NCBI GenBank assembly: GCA_005883865.1
Contig: VBAO01000263.1
Span: forward strand, 1 to 7,944
From: Candidatus Segetimicrobium genomatis
GTDB lineage: Bacteria > Sysuimicrobiota > Sysuimicrobiia > Sysuimicrobiales > Segetimicrobiaceae
Direction: 5' to 3'
DNA length: 7,944 nt
In this document: in pieces, positions 1-6,723 of the stretch
How positions within the stretch are numbered: position 1 is the first letter of the stretch
Layout of the letters: each line of letters begins with the position of its first letter
The notes under the pieces: model-generated
Database searches by the model: none
Told to the model about the DNA's origin: nothing
The model's input: only the letters and a program-made list of their open reading frames with translations
Translations under genes and position numbers: made by a program

Positions 1-225
1 TTTGATCTTAGCCAGGACCTCGAGAGAAAGCGACGGGACAAGCGACACCTTCGCTCCGGTCTGGCGCTCGAGCGGGTCGGCGAGGAACCAACGAAATGGC
101 TCATCCAACTGGCCTCCGTAGCTGGACATCACGAGCTCCGCCGCGGGCGCGGCCCGCAAATACGCGGGGCTGACACCCAAGGACACCACAAGGAGCGCCA
201 AGCAGATCGTCGACAGCCTCCTCAC
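1..225 (-). CDS. Second PotD-like ABC solute-binding protein, N-terminal part (runs off left edge)
   Basis: This is the first 75 codons of a periplasmic or lipid-anchored solute-binding protein; the rest lies beyond position 1. I chose the GTG at 225-223 because a strong GGAGGTG ribosome site (232-238) sits 6 nt upstream. An in-frame ATG at 255 has no such site. The product begins with a signal peptide: an Arg-Arg pair, then a hydrophobic stretch (STICLALLVVSLGVSPA) and an Ala-rich cleavage region. The mature start, ELVMSSYGGQLDEPFRW, aligns with EVVMISYAGALQEPHRL of the SBP at 6699-7748. About 20 of the first 37 mature positions are identical, and both continue into a KVxLVP segment, so the two are paralogues. 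It lies 49 nt after the SIS gene stop and is probably in the same operon. Its ligand is unknown. More transporter genes may follow outside the window. Confidence 0.82.
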   Translation of the reverse strand, partial: MRRLSTICLALLVVSLGVSPAYLRAAPAAELVMSSYGGQLDEPFRWFLADPLERQTGAKVSLVPSLSLEVLAKIK

Positions 226-231
226 CGTTCC

Positions 232-238
232 CACCTCC
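232..238 (-). promoter_or_regulatory. Strong ribosome binding site deciding the GTG start of the second SBP
   Basis: The minus strand reads GGAGGTG here, 6 nt before the GTG at 225. This near-consensus Shine-Dalgarno sequence is the reason for choosing GTG 225 over ATG 255. The choice also places the signal peptide immediately at the N-terminus, as expected for an exported binding protein. Confidence 0.7.
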
Positions 239-274
239 CCCAACGTGTCTTTCATGTCCCGCAGCGGCGACGCG

Positions 275-1342
275 TTACCGGTATCGACGCGACACCGTGT
301 AGCGTGGATCGTGAATCAGATGTGTCCGGTGGTCAGGATCCAGGCCCTTCGCACGGCCGAGCCAGTAGGCGATCCACTGCATCGGGACCGCCCCAACAAT
401 CGGGGCGCACCAATCGGCCACCGCCGGGACCGGGAGATAGCCCGCGCCTTCGGCGACAGGCGCGGACCCCACAAGGCACACCGGGACATTCAGTTCCCGG
501 AGATGTGCGACGGCCCTCTCCCCTCGGTCCCGTGAGGGCGCATCCTGTGTGAGGACAACAACGGGATGATCCGGGCGGACGACCCAATGATGCTCGTGGA
601 AAAACTCCTCGGTCTCATGCGCGATGCCGACGGCGTCGGCGACCTCAGCGAGCTTCGCGCTCCCATAGTGGGCCGTTGCCATGTGCGGGCCCATTCCGAG
701 GAAGTACCAGATTGGCGCGGCGCTGTAGATCAGCGTCCACTCCCGCGCCCCAGTCTCGGACCCTGTAGCATCCTGCAGGACCTCCACCGCGTGGCGGAGT
801 TGGGCAAGGGCGTCCGCATTGCCACCCAAGCCTACGGCGATAAGCAACAGAACGACGACGCTCGCGGTGTAGGTCGCCGTCCCCGAGAGAAAGGACACTG
901 GCTCAGGGATGCCCAGAGCGATCGTCTCATCGGCAAGATCTGCCAGCCGACTTGTGGGGGTGTTCGTGACGACCAATACACGGGCGCCACGTGCCCGGGC
1001 GGCAGCCGCAGCGGCGACCGTCTGGCCGACACCTCCCGACATTGAAACAGCAATGACAAGCCCTGGGCCCTCCGTGCCATCGGGCGGGTATGCCAAAGCC
1101 TCCTGGGCCAGCAGGGCGGCAAACCGAATGGGCGAGAAGCGCTGAAAGCCGGCGCTCGCCGCTACCGCTGCGAAATACGAATCCCCATGCCCGACAGCCC
1201 AGAGCCATCGCGCCTTGCCCATGAGACGCCCGACAATCCGTCCGATATCGTCGCGGGGGGCCAGGAGCGCCCTGAGCACCGAGGGCTGGGCGAGGATCTG
1301 TCCCCGCATCGGCGTGCCTGTATCCGCCGTTCCTCCATTCAC
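275..1342 (-). CDS. Tandem SIS-domain protein (GlmS C-terminal / FrlB-like sugar-phosphate isomerase or deglycase)
   Basis: This 355-residue cytosolic protein has two SIS sugar-phosphate domains and no glutaminase domain, so it is not full GlmS. SIS 1 spans about 45-175, with AVGHGDSYFAA at 49-59 and the phosphate-binding loop SMSGGVGQT at 100-108. SIS 2 starts near 203, with GMGPHMATAHYGSAKLAE at 216-233. Then comes HETEEFFHEHH (242-252), whose E243/E246-F-x-H249 pattern lines up with ESGEFRHG of fructoselysine-6-phosphate deglycase FrlB as I recall it. The C-terminus, VPMQWIAYWLGRAKGLDPDHR (319 onward), matches the GlmS/FrlB tail. The GTG start overlaps the ATPase stop by 4 nt (GTGA), which implies translational coupling. 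An internal ATG at codon 12 lacks a ribosome site. The likely reaction is aldose-ketose isomerisation, deamination or deglycation of a phosphorylated amino sugar. The exact substrate is unknown. Confidence 0.85.
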   Translation of the reverse strand: MNGGTADTGTPMRGQILAQPSVLRALLAPRDDIGRIVGRLMGKARWLWAVGHGDSYFAAVAASAGFQRFSPIRFAALLAQEALAYPPDGTEGPGLVIAVSMSGGVGQTVAAAAAARARGARVLVVTNTPTSRLADLADETIALGIPEPVSFLSGTATYTASVVVLLLIAVGLGGNADALAQLRHAVEVLQDATGSETGAREWTLIYSAAPIWYFLGMGPHMATAHYGSAKLAEVADAVGIAHETEEFFHEHHWVVRPDHPVVVLTQDAPSRDRGERAVAHLRELNVPVCLVGSAPVAEGAGYLPVPAVADWCAPIVGAVPMQWIAYWLGRAKGLDPDHRTHLIHDPRYTVSRRYR

Positions 1343-2406
1343 AGGGCGAACACCGTACAGCTCTCGGGGCTACTGAGCATCACGGCCACCACCTCGCCCA
1401 ACCCCTGGGGTCCGGCGACCCCAGAGCGAGGCGCCGTGACTTTGAGCTTCATGCCTCCGTCCCCCTCCACCTCGTACTCGATCGTTGGCCCGATAGGCCG
1501 AACGAAAGAGATGGTCCCCGTCAGGGCCCCCGGGGCGCTGCCCCGATCTGCCAGGCGGAGGTTTTCCGGGCGCACGACCAGAACCGCCCGCTGCCCCGCG
1601 CGCACCTCGGCCGTACGGGGAACCGTCACTATTGCTCCGCCAAGGCGCAACACGATTTCCGTGCCGTCTGCCCGCACGACGTCCCCCTCCAGGAAGTTGC
1701 TCCCTCCCACGAAATCCGCCACGAACGGATCTCGGGGATTGTCATAGATCTCAATAGGTGCGCCGCTCTGCATGATCCGACCCTCGTTCATCACCGCAAT
1801 CAGGTCCGAGATCGCGAGGGCTTCCTCCTGATCATGGGTGACGAAGATCGTGGTGATGCCCAAATGCCGGATCAGCTTCTTCACATCGACCTGCATCTGC
1901 AGGCGCAGCTTTCGGTCGAGCGCCCCAAAGGGCTCATCCAACAGCAGTACACGGGGCTGGATCTCCAGAGCGCGGGCGAGCGCCACTCGCTGCTGCTGCC
2001 CGCCAGAGAGTTGATGCGGATATCTACCGGCCAGATCTCGCAGGCCCACCAGATCGAGCATCTCCGCGGTGCGCTTGGCGGTCTCAGCCGGTGAGGCGTG
2101 ACGCATGCGGAGGCCGAAGGAAATGTTTCGTTCAACCGTCATGTGCGGAAAGAGCGCATAGTGTTGAAAGACCATGCCAATCTGACGCTGGTTGGGAGGA
2201 AGGTGGGTAATGACTTCGGTCCCCACCACCACGTCACCAGCGTCCGGCTGCTCGAACCCCGAAACGATGCGAAGCAGGGTGGTCTTTCCACATCCGGAGG
2301 GACCCAGCAGAGTAACGAACTTCCCCGCGGGCACCGTGAAGGAAACCTCGGACAGCGCGACGGTCTCCCCGAACCGCTTAGTCACCCCCCGCAGTTCAAC
2401 CTCCAC
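1339..2406 (-). CDS. PotA/UgpC-like ABC importer ATPase
   Basis: This 355-residue cytoplasmic ATPase powers the importer. It has every nucleotide-binding motif: Walker A GPSGCGKT (35-42), Q-loop Gln81, signature LSGGQQQR (133-140), Walker B VLLLDEP (153-159), D-loop ALD (162-164) and switch His191. Residues from about 235 to 355 form the regulatory TOBE-like tail of the polyamine/iron/maltose ATPase class (VVRPENLRL is characteristic). The length is usual for PotA. It starts at GTG 2406, with GAGGTGAGG at 2408-2416 upstream, and ends in a 4-nt overlap with the SIS gene. It is the only ATPase gene in the window but is separated from the permeases by a SIS gene, a kinase and a 271-nt gap. It may therefore serve both binding-protein systems. 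No key residue is missing. The transported solute cannot be read from an ATPase. Confidence 0.93.
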   Translation of the reverse strand: MEVELRGVTKRFGETVALSEVSFTVPAGKFVTLLGPSGCGKTTLLRIVSGFEQPDAGDVVVGTEVITHLPPNQRQIGMVFQHYALFPHMTVERNISFGLRMRHASPAETAKRTAEMLDLVGLRDLAGRYPHQLSGGQQQRVALARALEIQPRVLLLDEPFGALDRKLRLQMQVDVKKLIRHLGITTIFVTHDQEEALAISDLIAVMNEGRIMQSGAPIEIYDNPRDPFVADFVGGSNFLEGDVVRADGTEIVLRLGGAIVTVPRTAEVRAGQRAVLVVRPENLRLADRGSAPGALTGTISFVRPIGPTIEYEVEGDGGMKLKVTAPRSGVAGPQGLGEVVAVMLSSPESCTVFAL

Positions 2407-2407
2407 G

Positions 2408-2416
2408 CCTCACCTC
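2408..2416 (-). promoter_or_regulatory. Ribosome binding site of the ATPase gene
   Basis: The minus strand reads GAGGTGAGG just before the GTG at 2406; the GAGGTG part is 4 nt away. It supports the GTG start, which gives MEVELRGVTKRF, the usual N-terminus of this ATPase family. Confidence 0.5.
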
Positions 2417-2459
2417 ACGCATCGCTCACGGTCTGTTCGAGGTCACCGGCCGGGTTCGC

Positions 2460-2677
2460 CTATGTGGCCGTTCCTTCCGAGCCAGAGGCCACCCCTGCCC
2501 ATCCGCGCTCCTTATCGGTCGGGGGCACGGAGAGTGGTCTGAAGTGATGCAGTCGATCTGCCCCTTTGCGACGGCTTTCCACAGTCCCTGCTGGCGGTTT
2601 CGGCAGCGAAGCGGAGGTGCACATTTTGCCGCAGGGCCAAGCCGAACAAGATCATCGTCGGTGAAGACTGAAGGTAC
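2460..2677 (-). pseudogene. Decayed internal fragment of an allantoinase (cyclic amidohydrolase) gene
   Basis: Directly after the kinase stop, the minus strand translates in the same frame (2677 down to about 2519) into residues strongly resembling allantoinase: FTDDDLVRLGPAAKCAPPLR, then GLWKAVAKGQIDCITSDHSP. E. coli AllB, as I recall it, has FEEIGTLAKCSPPIR and [20 protein letters not shown] at the same spacing. The Asp of SDHSP is a metal ligand in this family. After CP the frame breaks at a run of five C (2521-2525). Adding one C continues as PPTDKERGWAGVASG, which fits the family's P-x-x-K...W-G-G-I-A-S stretch, until a TAG at 2462-2460. The N-terminal half or more, with the HxH, Lys and His metal ligands, and the C-terminal barrel strands are absent. 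There is no start codon or ribosome site. This is a gene fossil in the gap before the ATPase gene. Decay or past replacement is inference. Confidence 0.78.
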
Positions 2678-3592
2678 CTACTTTACATGCTCCAGCACCC
2701 AGCGGGCCCGGCGGTCGCGTTCTTTGGGCTTCGAACGGCGCAGCCCGTCCAGGGAGAAGTCTTCGATGGCGAACGACGCAGAGACGGACCCGCAGGCGGC
2801 CGCACCAAGCACCCCCCGGCCCTCAACCAGCCCCGCGAGGAACCCGCCACAAAAGGCGTCCCCCGCGCCGGTCGGATCCTTGACGTGCACCGGCACGGCG
2901 GGTACCGCGTGCCGTCGGCCTGTCGCCCGGTCGTGAACCAGCGCGCCCCGTCCGCCCAGTTTGACCACCGTCGCCACCCGCGCCAACGGCGCGAGCCTGT
3001 CCAGGGCCGCCTCGGGAGCGAGGTCCGGAAACCTAACGCGCACTTCCTCGCGACTTGGGAGGAACGCGGTCAGCTGTGCAAGCAGTGTCCGCAGGTTCTC
3101 TTCAGTCAACTCGGCCATCACGTGCGGGTACGGGTCGAGCGTGAGTATGCCGAGCCCGGCCAGCGCATCAGCCATGGCCCGCTGCGCGTCGCCGTGGATC
3201 GGACCCAAGTGAGCGCCGCGAACATCCGAGTAGCGTCGCGGGATGTGCTCCGGCGTCAACCGGAGGCGGCGGATCGGCTCACCCGTGTCGGCGGGCAGGT
3301 AGGGGACGCCGATCCCGGACCCCTGCGGCGACCAAACCCGCTGGGTGCGCTCGCCGTTGCGGCTATAGAAGAACTCCGAAACCGACGCCGGGACCCCCAC
3401 CGGCACCATGCCCTCGATGTCGATCTCCAACGCCGCGAGGAGCTCTCCCCACCCGTCCGGCACTCCCGTCCCACGAAAGGCCACGACCCCAGGCCGCAGA
3501 CCCCACACGCGAGCCCCGGCAGCGGCGTAGATTGCGTTCCCGCCGAGTTGCCGTCCCTTGGTCGTCCCGTCTGCGGCCCGTACACCCGCCAA
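2678..3592 (-). CDS. PfkB (ribokinase) family carbohydrate kinase, N-terminus apparently frameshifted
   Basis: This cytosolic kinase transfers ATP phosphate to a sugar or sugar-derivative hydroxyl. The frame open from TTG 3592 gives 304 residues. It has the PfkB first motif GGNAIYAAAGARVWG (17-31) and the C-terminal motif DPTGAGDAFCGGFLAGL (239-255), holding the GAGD anion hole and catalytic Asp. VVKLGGRGALV (209-219) is the usual strand before the ATP site. Family members start about 15-20 residues earlier, with a first strand and a substrate-binding Asp. That strand (MTVDVLTVGG) is present at 3614 but in another frame, and a TGA at 3598-3596 closes this frame just upstream. The gene is therefore frameshifted, or starts at an unusual TTG without a good ribosome site. 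It lies 40 nt (measured from 3614) after a SIS gene, suggesting that the two act in sequence, like FrlD and FrlB. The substrate is unknown. Confidence 0.8.
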   Translation of the reverse strand: MAGVRAADGTTKGRQLGGNAIYAAAGARVWGLRPGVVAFRGTGVPDGWGELLAALEIDIEGMVPVGVPASVSEFFYSRNGERTQRVWSPQGSGIGVPYLPADTGEPIRRLRLTPEHIPRRYSDVRGAHLGPIHGDAQRAMADALAGLGILTLDPYPHVMAELTEENLRTLLAQLTAFLPSREEVRVRFPDLAPEAALDRLAPLARVATVVKLGGRGALVHDRATGRRHAVPAVPVHVKDPTGAGDAFCGGFLAGLVEGRGVLGAAACGSVSASFAIEDFSLDGLRRSKPKERDRRARWVLEHVK

Positions 3593-3614
3593 CGGTCAGC
3601 ACATCGACGGTCAT
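3585..3614 (-). other. Out-of-frame original N-terminus of the PfkB kinase
   Basis: The ATG at 3614-3612 begins MTVDVLTVGG, the typical first beta strand of a PfkB kinase. Read on in this frame, the sequence turns into Arg-rich nonsense (CTGRRRDDQG). The kinase continues in another frame as VRAADGTTKGRQLGGNA. The residues normally found between the VGG and ADGT segments, including a substrate-contacting Asp, are missing. This suggests a small deletion whose length is not a multiple of three near 3580-3590. A sequencing or assembly error is the main alternative. Confidence 0.6.
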
Positions 3615-3654
3615 TGCACGAAGATCGTTGGTCGCTCGAACGAGATCACACCGC

Positions 3655-4809
3655 TCATGCCTCCGGCATCCCGTGGACGGCGCTCCCGCGGATCAGGCGC
3701 CCTCCGTCGCGCCGGGTCAACGGCACTACCGTTTGCCCGTGCTGTAGCGCCAGGCCTGTCACGAGGAGCTGCACGGGAACAGCGTACGGGATCGGCGCGT
3801 AGCCTTCCCAGCAGTCGCCGTCGACCGTGATGACGGCCGAGGCGGCTTCACGCACCGCCTCCTCGGACGTGTGCGTCACCGCTAACGCGAACCCACCGTC
3901 GTCCCTGATCGACCGGAGGATCTCGGCTGTGCGGTCCGTGCCCACGCCCGGTGGCGTGATCACTACCGCGTGCGTCCGCGGACCCTCGACCATCGTCAGG
4001 AAGTATTGCAGGTGCGCCCACTCCTCCGGCTGCTGTGGGACGCCGCACAATGGAACTTCCTCGAGAAGCTTCCCCGCGCCGAAAAGCGCGGTGCCATAGG
4101 CGGGACCAGCGCCCAGATAGTAGATTCGGTCGGCATGCCGCAGGGAGCCAATGGCGGGCGCAACGCGTGACGGCCCATCCTCAAGCGCCCGCTGCGCCAT
4201 CTCGGCCGCGGCCGCCACCTGAGTGGCTTGGTCTCGGCGCTCCCGTTCCGTGACGACGCCGCGCACATGACCCAGGTAGAGCGCGAGGTGATAAAGGGCA
4301 GTCAGGGTCCCGATGTATTCGCCGAAGTGGCGCTCGAGTCGCTCGGTAGGGCTCTGGCGGCCGCCCGCGCCGACGACCGGCCGCACCACGCCAGCGCCCG
4401 CGAGCCGCTCCAACGGGGACCCGGCGGCTCCGGTGAGTGCGAATGTGAGTGCACCCTCCCGCTGGGCCAGTCCGATGGACTCCAAGACGCGCGACGTCGT
4501 CCCGGAGTTGGACACTCCCAGGACGGCCACCTCTGACGAGAAGCGCACTGCAGCGTACCGGCCGCACTCCATGGCCTCAAGCGGTTCGCAGGGAAGGCCG
4601 CCGAAGCGTTCGATCGCCAGCCGAGCACCGATCCCGGCGAACAGAGAGTACCCGCACCCGCTGATCACCAGACGGCGGAGCCGCGCGCGCTCGACCGGGA
4701 GCGCGGCGGCCCATGCGCGGCTCGTCGTTTCTGCGACATGCCGCTCCAACTCAGGGAGATCGAACGCGCCGGAAAAATCTGCCAGGCGGTCGGTGATGGA
4801 CATCTTCAT
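3655..4809 (-). CDS. SIS-domain sugar isomerase/deglycase-like protein
   Basis: This 384-residue cytosolic protein has two SIS domains and belongs with sugar-phosphate isomerases and deglycases. SIS 1 (about 45-175) has LVISGCGYSLFAGIGARLA and the phosphate loop VSNSGTTS (99-106). SIS 2 (about 227 on) has YLGAGPAYGTALFGAGKLLE (231-250), followed by QQPEEWAHLQYF (259-270). The E-W-x-H there parallels the E-F-x-H of FrlB and of the SIS gene at 275-1342. I chose ATG 4809 because GAGGGAG (4815-4821) lies 5 nt upstream. The open frame reaches a TTG at 4926, but that extension is unlike the family and has no ribosome site. It follows the second permease after 109 nt and precedes the kinase. It differs clearly from the other SIS protein, so the two probably catalyse different steps or act on different substrates. 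The substrate is unknown. Confidence 0.85.
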   Translation of the reverse strand: MKMSITDRLADFSGAFDLPELERHVAETTSRAWAAALPVERARLRRLVISGCGYSLFAGIGARLAIERFGGLPCEPLEAMECGRYAAVRFSSEVAVLGVSNSGTTSRVLESIGLAQREGALTFALTGAAGSPLERLAGAGVVRPVVGAGGRQSPTERLERHFGEYIGTLTALYHLALYLGHVRGVVTERERRDQATQVAAAAEMAQRALEDGPSRVAPAIGSLRHADRIYYLGAGPAYGTALFGAGKLLEEVPLCGVPQQPEEWAHLQYFLTMVEGPRTHAVVITPPGVGTDRTAEILRSIRDDGGFALAVTHTSEEAVREAASAVITVDGDCWEGYAPIPYAVPVQLLVTGLALQHGQTVVPLTRRDGGRLIRGSAVHGMPEA

Positions 4810-4814
4810 GGGAT

Positions 4815-4821
4815 CTCCCTC
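4815..4821 (-). promoter_or_regulatory. Ribosome binding site deciding the start of the SIS gene
   Basis: GAGGGAG on the minus strand lies 5 nt before ATG 4809. It favours this start (MKMSITDRLADF) over the upstream TTG at 4926. Confidence 0.6.
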
Positions 4822-4918
4822 ATCGGCTTCGCTCCGTTCCCAATCAACGCTTCGGGCAGGTATAGCATCGCCGGCTCCGCTCCCGGTGCGGGGGGCGACG
4901 TGCCGCCTATAATCGGCG

Positions 4919-5797
4919 TCACGCAACCCTCCGCCCGAGTTGCGCCACCCGCGCCAGTCCCAGCAGCCGGCTGCCTACCAGTAGCACGAACAGCGCCAGC
5001 CCTATCTCGAGGGTGGAGACAGCGGACACCAGGGGGTTGATGTCATAGCGGAGCAGGTAGAAGAGCAGGATCGGCAGAGGACGCAGCCGGTCGCTCGCCG
5101 TGAACAGCGATACGGCGAAGTTATCGAACGACAGCAGGAAGGCGAATGCTGCGCCGGCAGCGATCCCGGGCCACAGTTGAGGCAGCACGATGTGGACGAA
5201 CTTCTGAAACTGGCTCGCTCCCAGGTTCAGCGCCGCTTCCTCATACGTCGGGTCCATCGTGGCCAATCGCGCGCTCGTCATGCTGACGATGAACGGTAGC
5301 GTCACGACCACGTGGCTGATCACGAGCAGTGGCAACGACAGTGCGAGCCCTAGCAGAATATAGAAGAAGAGCAGCGCGATCCCTACGACCAAGCCCGGCA
5401 GCATCAGTGGAGCCAGAATGAACGTCATCAAGACATCGCGGGCGCGAAACCGCGCCCGGGTGAGTGGAAACGCCGCCGGCACGCCGAGAAGCAGATCAAT
5501 AATCACCACCAGCGCGGCCACTTTGAGGCTGAGGAGTGCCGCTTGGCGCACCTCCCAATTGTTCGCCATCGCCGCGTACCAGCGGAACGACCAGCCCTGC
5601 GGCGGGAACGTCAGGAGGTCCGACGCGTTGAAGGAACTGATCATGACCAGCAGGCTGGGGAAGACCAACCCGACCAACGCGACGGCAGCGAGTAGCCCTA
5701 GCGCTGCAGCCAGCAGCCGGTCGCCAAGCGGCGCCGCTCCCCGGTGCGTCGCATACGGCCTTACCCGTCCATCTCCGTCCGCGGCAGCCTGCCTCAT
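4919..5797 (-). CDS. PotC-like ABC transporter permease
   Basis: This 292-residue inner-membrane protein is one half of the importer channel. It has about six membrane segments. The first is near residues 27-50 (LLAAALGLLAAVALVGLVFPS), followed by a periplasmic loop with LTFPPQGWSFRWY, which is characteristic of PotC-type permeases. The cytoplasmic EAA loop, EEAALNLGASQFQKFVHIVLP (from 186), couples to the ATPase. The ATG at 5797 overlaps the stop of the upstream permease as ATGA. That is the reason for choosing it over an in-frame start at 5899 that would add 34 hydrophilic, unlikely residues. A weak GGTGG precedes it. It pairs with the permease at 5794-6723 and the SBP upstream. PotC-type subunits occur in importers for polyamines, thiamine, iron and other small solutes, so the class does not give the ligand. 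Confidence 0.92.
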   Translation of the reverse strand: MRQAAADGDGRVRPYATHRGAAPLGDRLLAAALGLLAAVALVGLVFPSLLVMISSFNASDLLTFPPQGWSFRWYAAMANNWEVRQAALLSLKVAALVVIIDLLLGVPAAFPLTRARFRARDVLMTFILAPLMLPGLVVGIALLFFYILLGLALSLPLLVISHVVVTLPFIVSMTSARLATMDPTYEEAALNLGASQFQKFVHIVLPQLWPGIAAGAAFAFLLSFDNFAVSLFTASDRLRPLPILLFYLLRYDINPLVSAVSTLEIGLALFVLLVGSRLLGLARVAQLGRRVA

Positions 5798-6723
5798 CGT
5801 TGCCACCGTAGGAGCCGGGCTGAGCCCAGGTTGAAGAGCCACAGCATGACGACAGCCGTGCAAAGCAGCAGCGACGCCAGCACGGCACCGGTGTTCCATT
5901 GCACCAGCGCCGTGATCTGCTCGAAGATGAACGTCGGGATCACCGCGAAGGACCCCCCGCCCAGCAAAGCGGGTATCACGAAGCTGGTGTACGAGATCAC
6001 GAAGACGAGCGCCGATCCGGCCAGCACGCCCGGCAGGCTAAGGGGAACCACGACGTGGAAGAAGGTCTGCGCCCAACTCGCGCCCAACCCGGTGGCCGCC
6101 TCGAGCAGACGGCGGTCCTGCCCTTCAAGCGCCGCGATGATCGGCAGGATCATGAACGGGAGCTCGATCTGCGTCAGGCCGATCAGCACGCCGTTCATTG
6201 TGTAGAGGATTTTCACTGGCTCCCTCACGAGCCCCAGGTGCAGCAAGAGTGCGTTGATCAGCCCCTTCGGCCCGCCCAGAATGATCATCCAGCCGAACGT
6301 CCGAACGACGGCATTGGTAAGCAACGGAGCCAGGATCAACACGAGCAGCGCCTGCCGCGCCGTGGGCCCGACACGCGTGAAAAGGTAGGCCACGGGATAC
6401 CCGAAGATCAGGCAAAGCACCGTCGCCGCCGTGCCCATCCAAAACGTTCTCAGGAAGATGCGATAGTAGAACGGATCGCGCAGCACCCGCGCGTAATGCT
6501 CGAGCGTCCACGAACCGGAAACGACGCGGCCAGCACGGATGTCTACCAGGCCAAAGGCAAAAAGCAGGAGCAGCGGGATCGCCAGGAACACCACGAGGTA
6601 GCCCACTGCGGGAACGGTGAGCCATTCGGGGGAGCGCCGGACGCACGCCGGACGGTGAGAGGGTGAGAACGCGCCCCAGGCGTTCTCACCCCCGGGGTCT
6701 AGTGGGAGAATTCGCGGTTCCAA
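5794..6723 (-). CDS. PotB-like ABC transporter permease
   Basis: This 309-residue inner-membrane protein is the first channel subunit of the importer. It has about six hydrophobic segments, beginning with LTVPAVGYLVVFLAIPLLLL (35-54). The PotB-type stretch APLLTNAVVRTFGWMIILG lies at 132-150. The EAA loop EAATGLGASWAQTFFHVVVP (208-227) contacts the ATPase. The start is uncertain. The only in-frame start codon before the first membrane segment is TTG 6723, which overlaps the SBP gene by 25 nt with a weak GAG ribosome site. The next candidate, GTG 6606, would cut into the first segment. The TTG start also places a perfect 11-bp hairpin inside the 5' coding region. A small frameshift near the start is possible. 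It ends in an ATGA overlap with the second permease. Confidence 0.9.
   Translation of the reverse strand: MEPRILPLDPGGENAWGAFSPSHRPACVRRSPEWLTVPAVGYLVVFLAIPLLLLFAFGLVDIRAGRVVSGSWTLEHYARVLRDPFYYRIFLRTFWMGTAATVLCLIFGYPVAYLFTRVGPTARQALLVLILAPLLTNAVVRTFGWMIILGGPKGLINALLLHLGLVREPVKILYTMNGVLIGLTQIELPFMILPIIAALEGQDRRLLEAATGLGASWAQTFFHVVVPLSLPGVLAGSALVFVISYTSFVIPALLGGGSFAVIPTFIFEQITALVQWNTGAVLASLLLCTAVVMLWLFNLGSARLLRWQR
6661..6691 (-). promoter_or_regulatory. Perfect 11-bp intercistronic stem-loop after the SBP gene
   Basis: The arms GGGTGAGAACG (6661-6671) and CGTTCTCACCC (6681-6691) are perfect inverted repeats around a 9-nt loop. The element starts 7 nt after the SBP stop codon (6699-6701) and precedes the permease membrane domains. 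There is no T-run after it on either strand, so it is not a usual intrinsic terminator. Hairpins in this position often protect the upstream SBP message and lower downstream expression, giving more binding protein than permease. That role here is inference. Confidence 0.65.

Noticed and set aside
2687..3802. Long plus-strand open frame (371 codons) opposite the kinase and the end of the SIS gene
   Set aside because: It runs antisense to genes with clear family motifs, has an Arg/Pro/His-rich composition typical of GC-rich antisense frames, and crosses a gene boundary.
1548..4789. A 13-nt sequence, ATCTGCCAGGCGG, present near 1548 and near 4777
   Set aside because: Each copy lies within a different, well-supported coding region, and the match does not extend. 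It is most likely chance.
4810..4926. N-terminal extension of the SIS protein from TTG 4926
   Set aside because: It has no ribosome site and no family resemblance, while ATG 4809 has GAGGGAG 5 nt upstream. The 109-nt stretch is better read as a spacer; I saw no clear hairpin or promoter in it.
5798..5899. Longer start for the second permease at 5899
   Set aside because: It would overlap the first permease by about 100 nt and add non-family residues. The ATGA overlap at 5794-5797 is the usual arrangement.
5899..6666. Plus-strand open frame of 255 codons opposite the first permease
   Set aside because: Its product is extremely charged (Gln/Arg/Asp/His), the usual mirror image of a hydrophobic membrane gene on the other strand.
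6661..6691. Intrinsic terminator after the SBP gene
   Set aside because: The stem is strong but no T-run follows on either strand, and the downstream permeases are evidently part of the same transcription unit.
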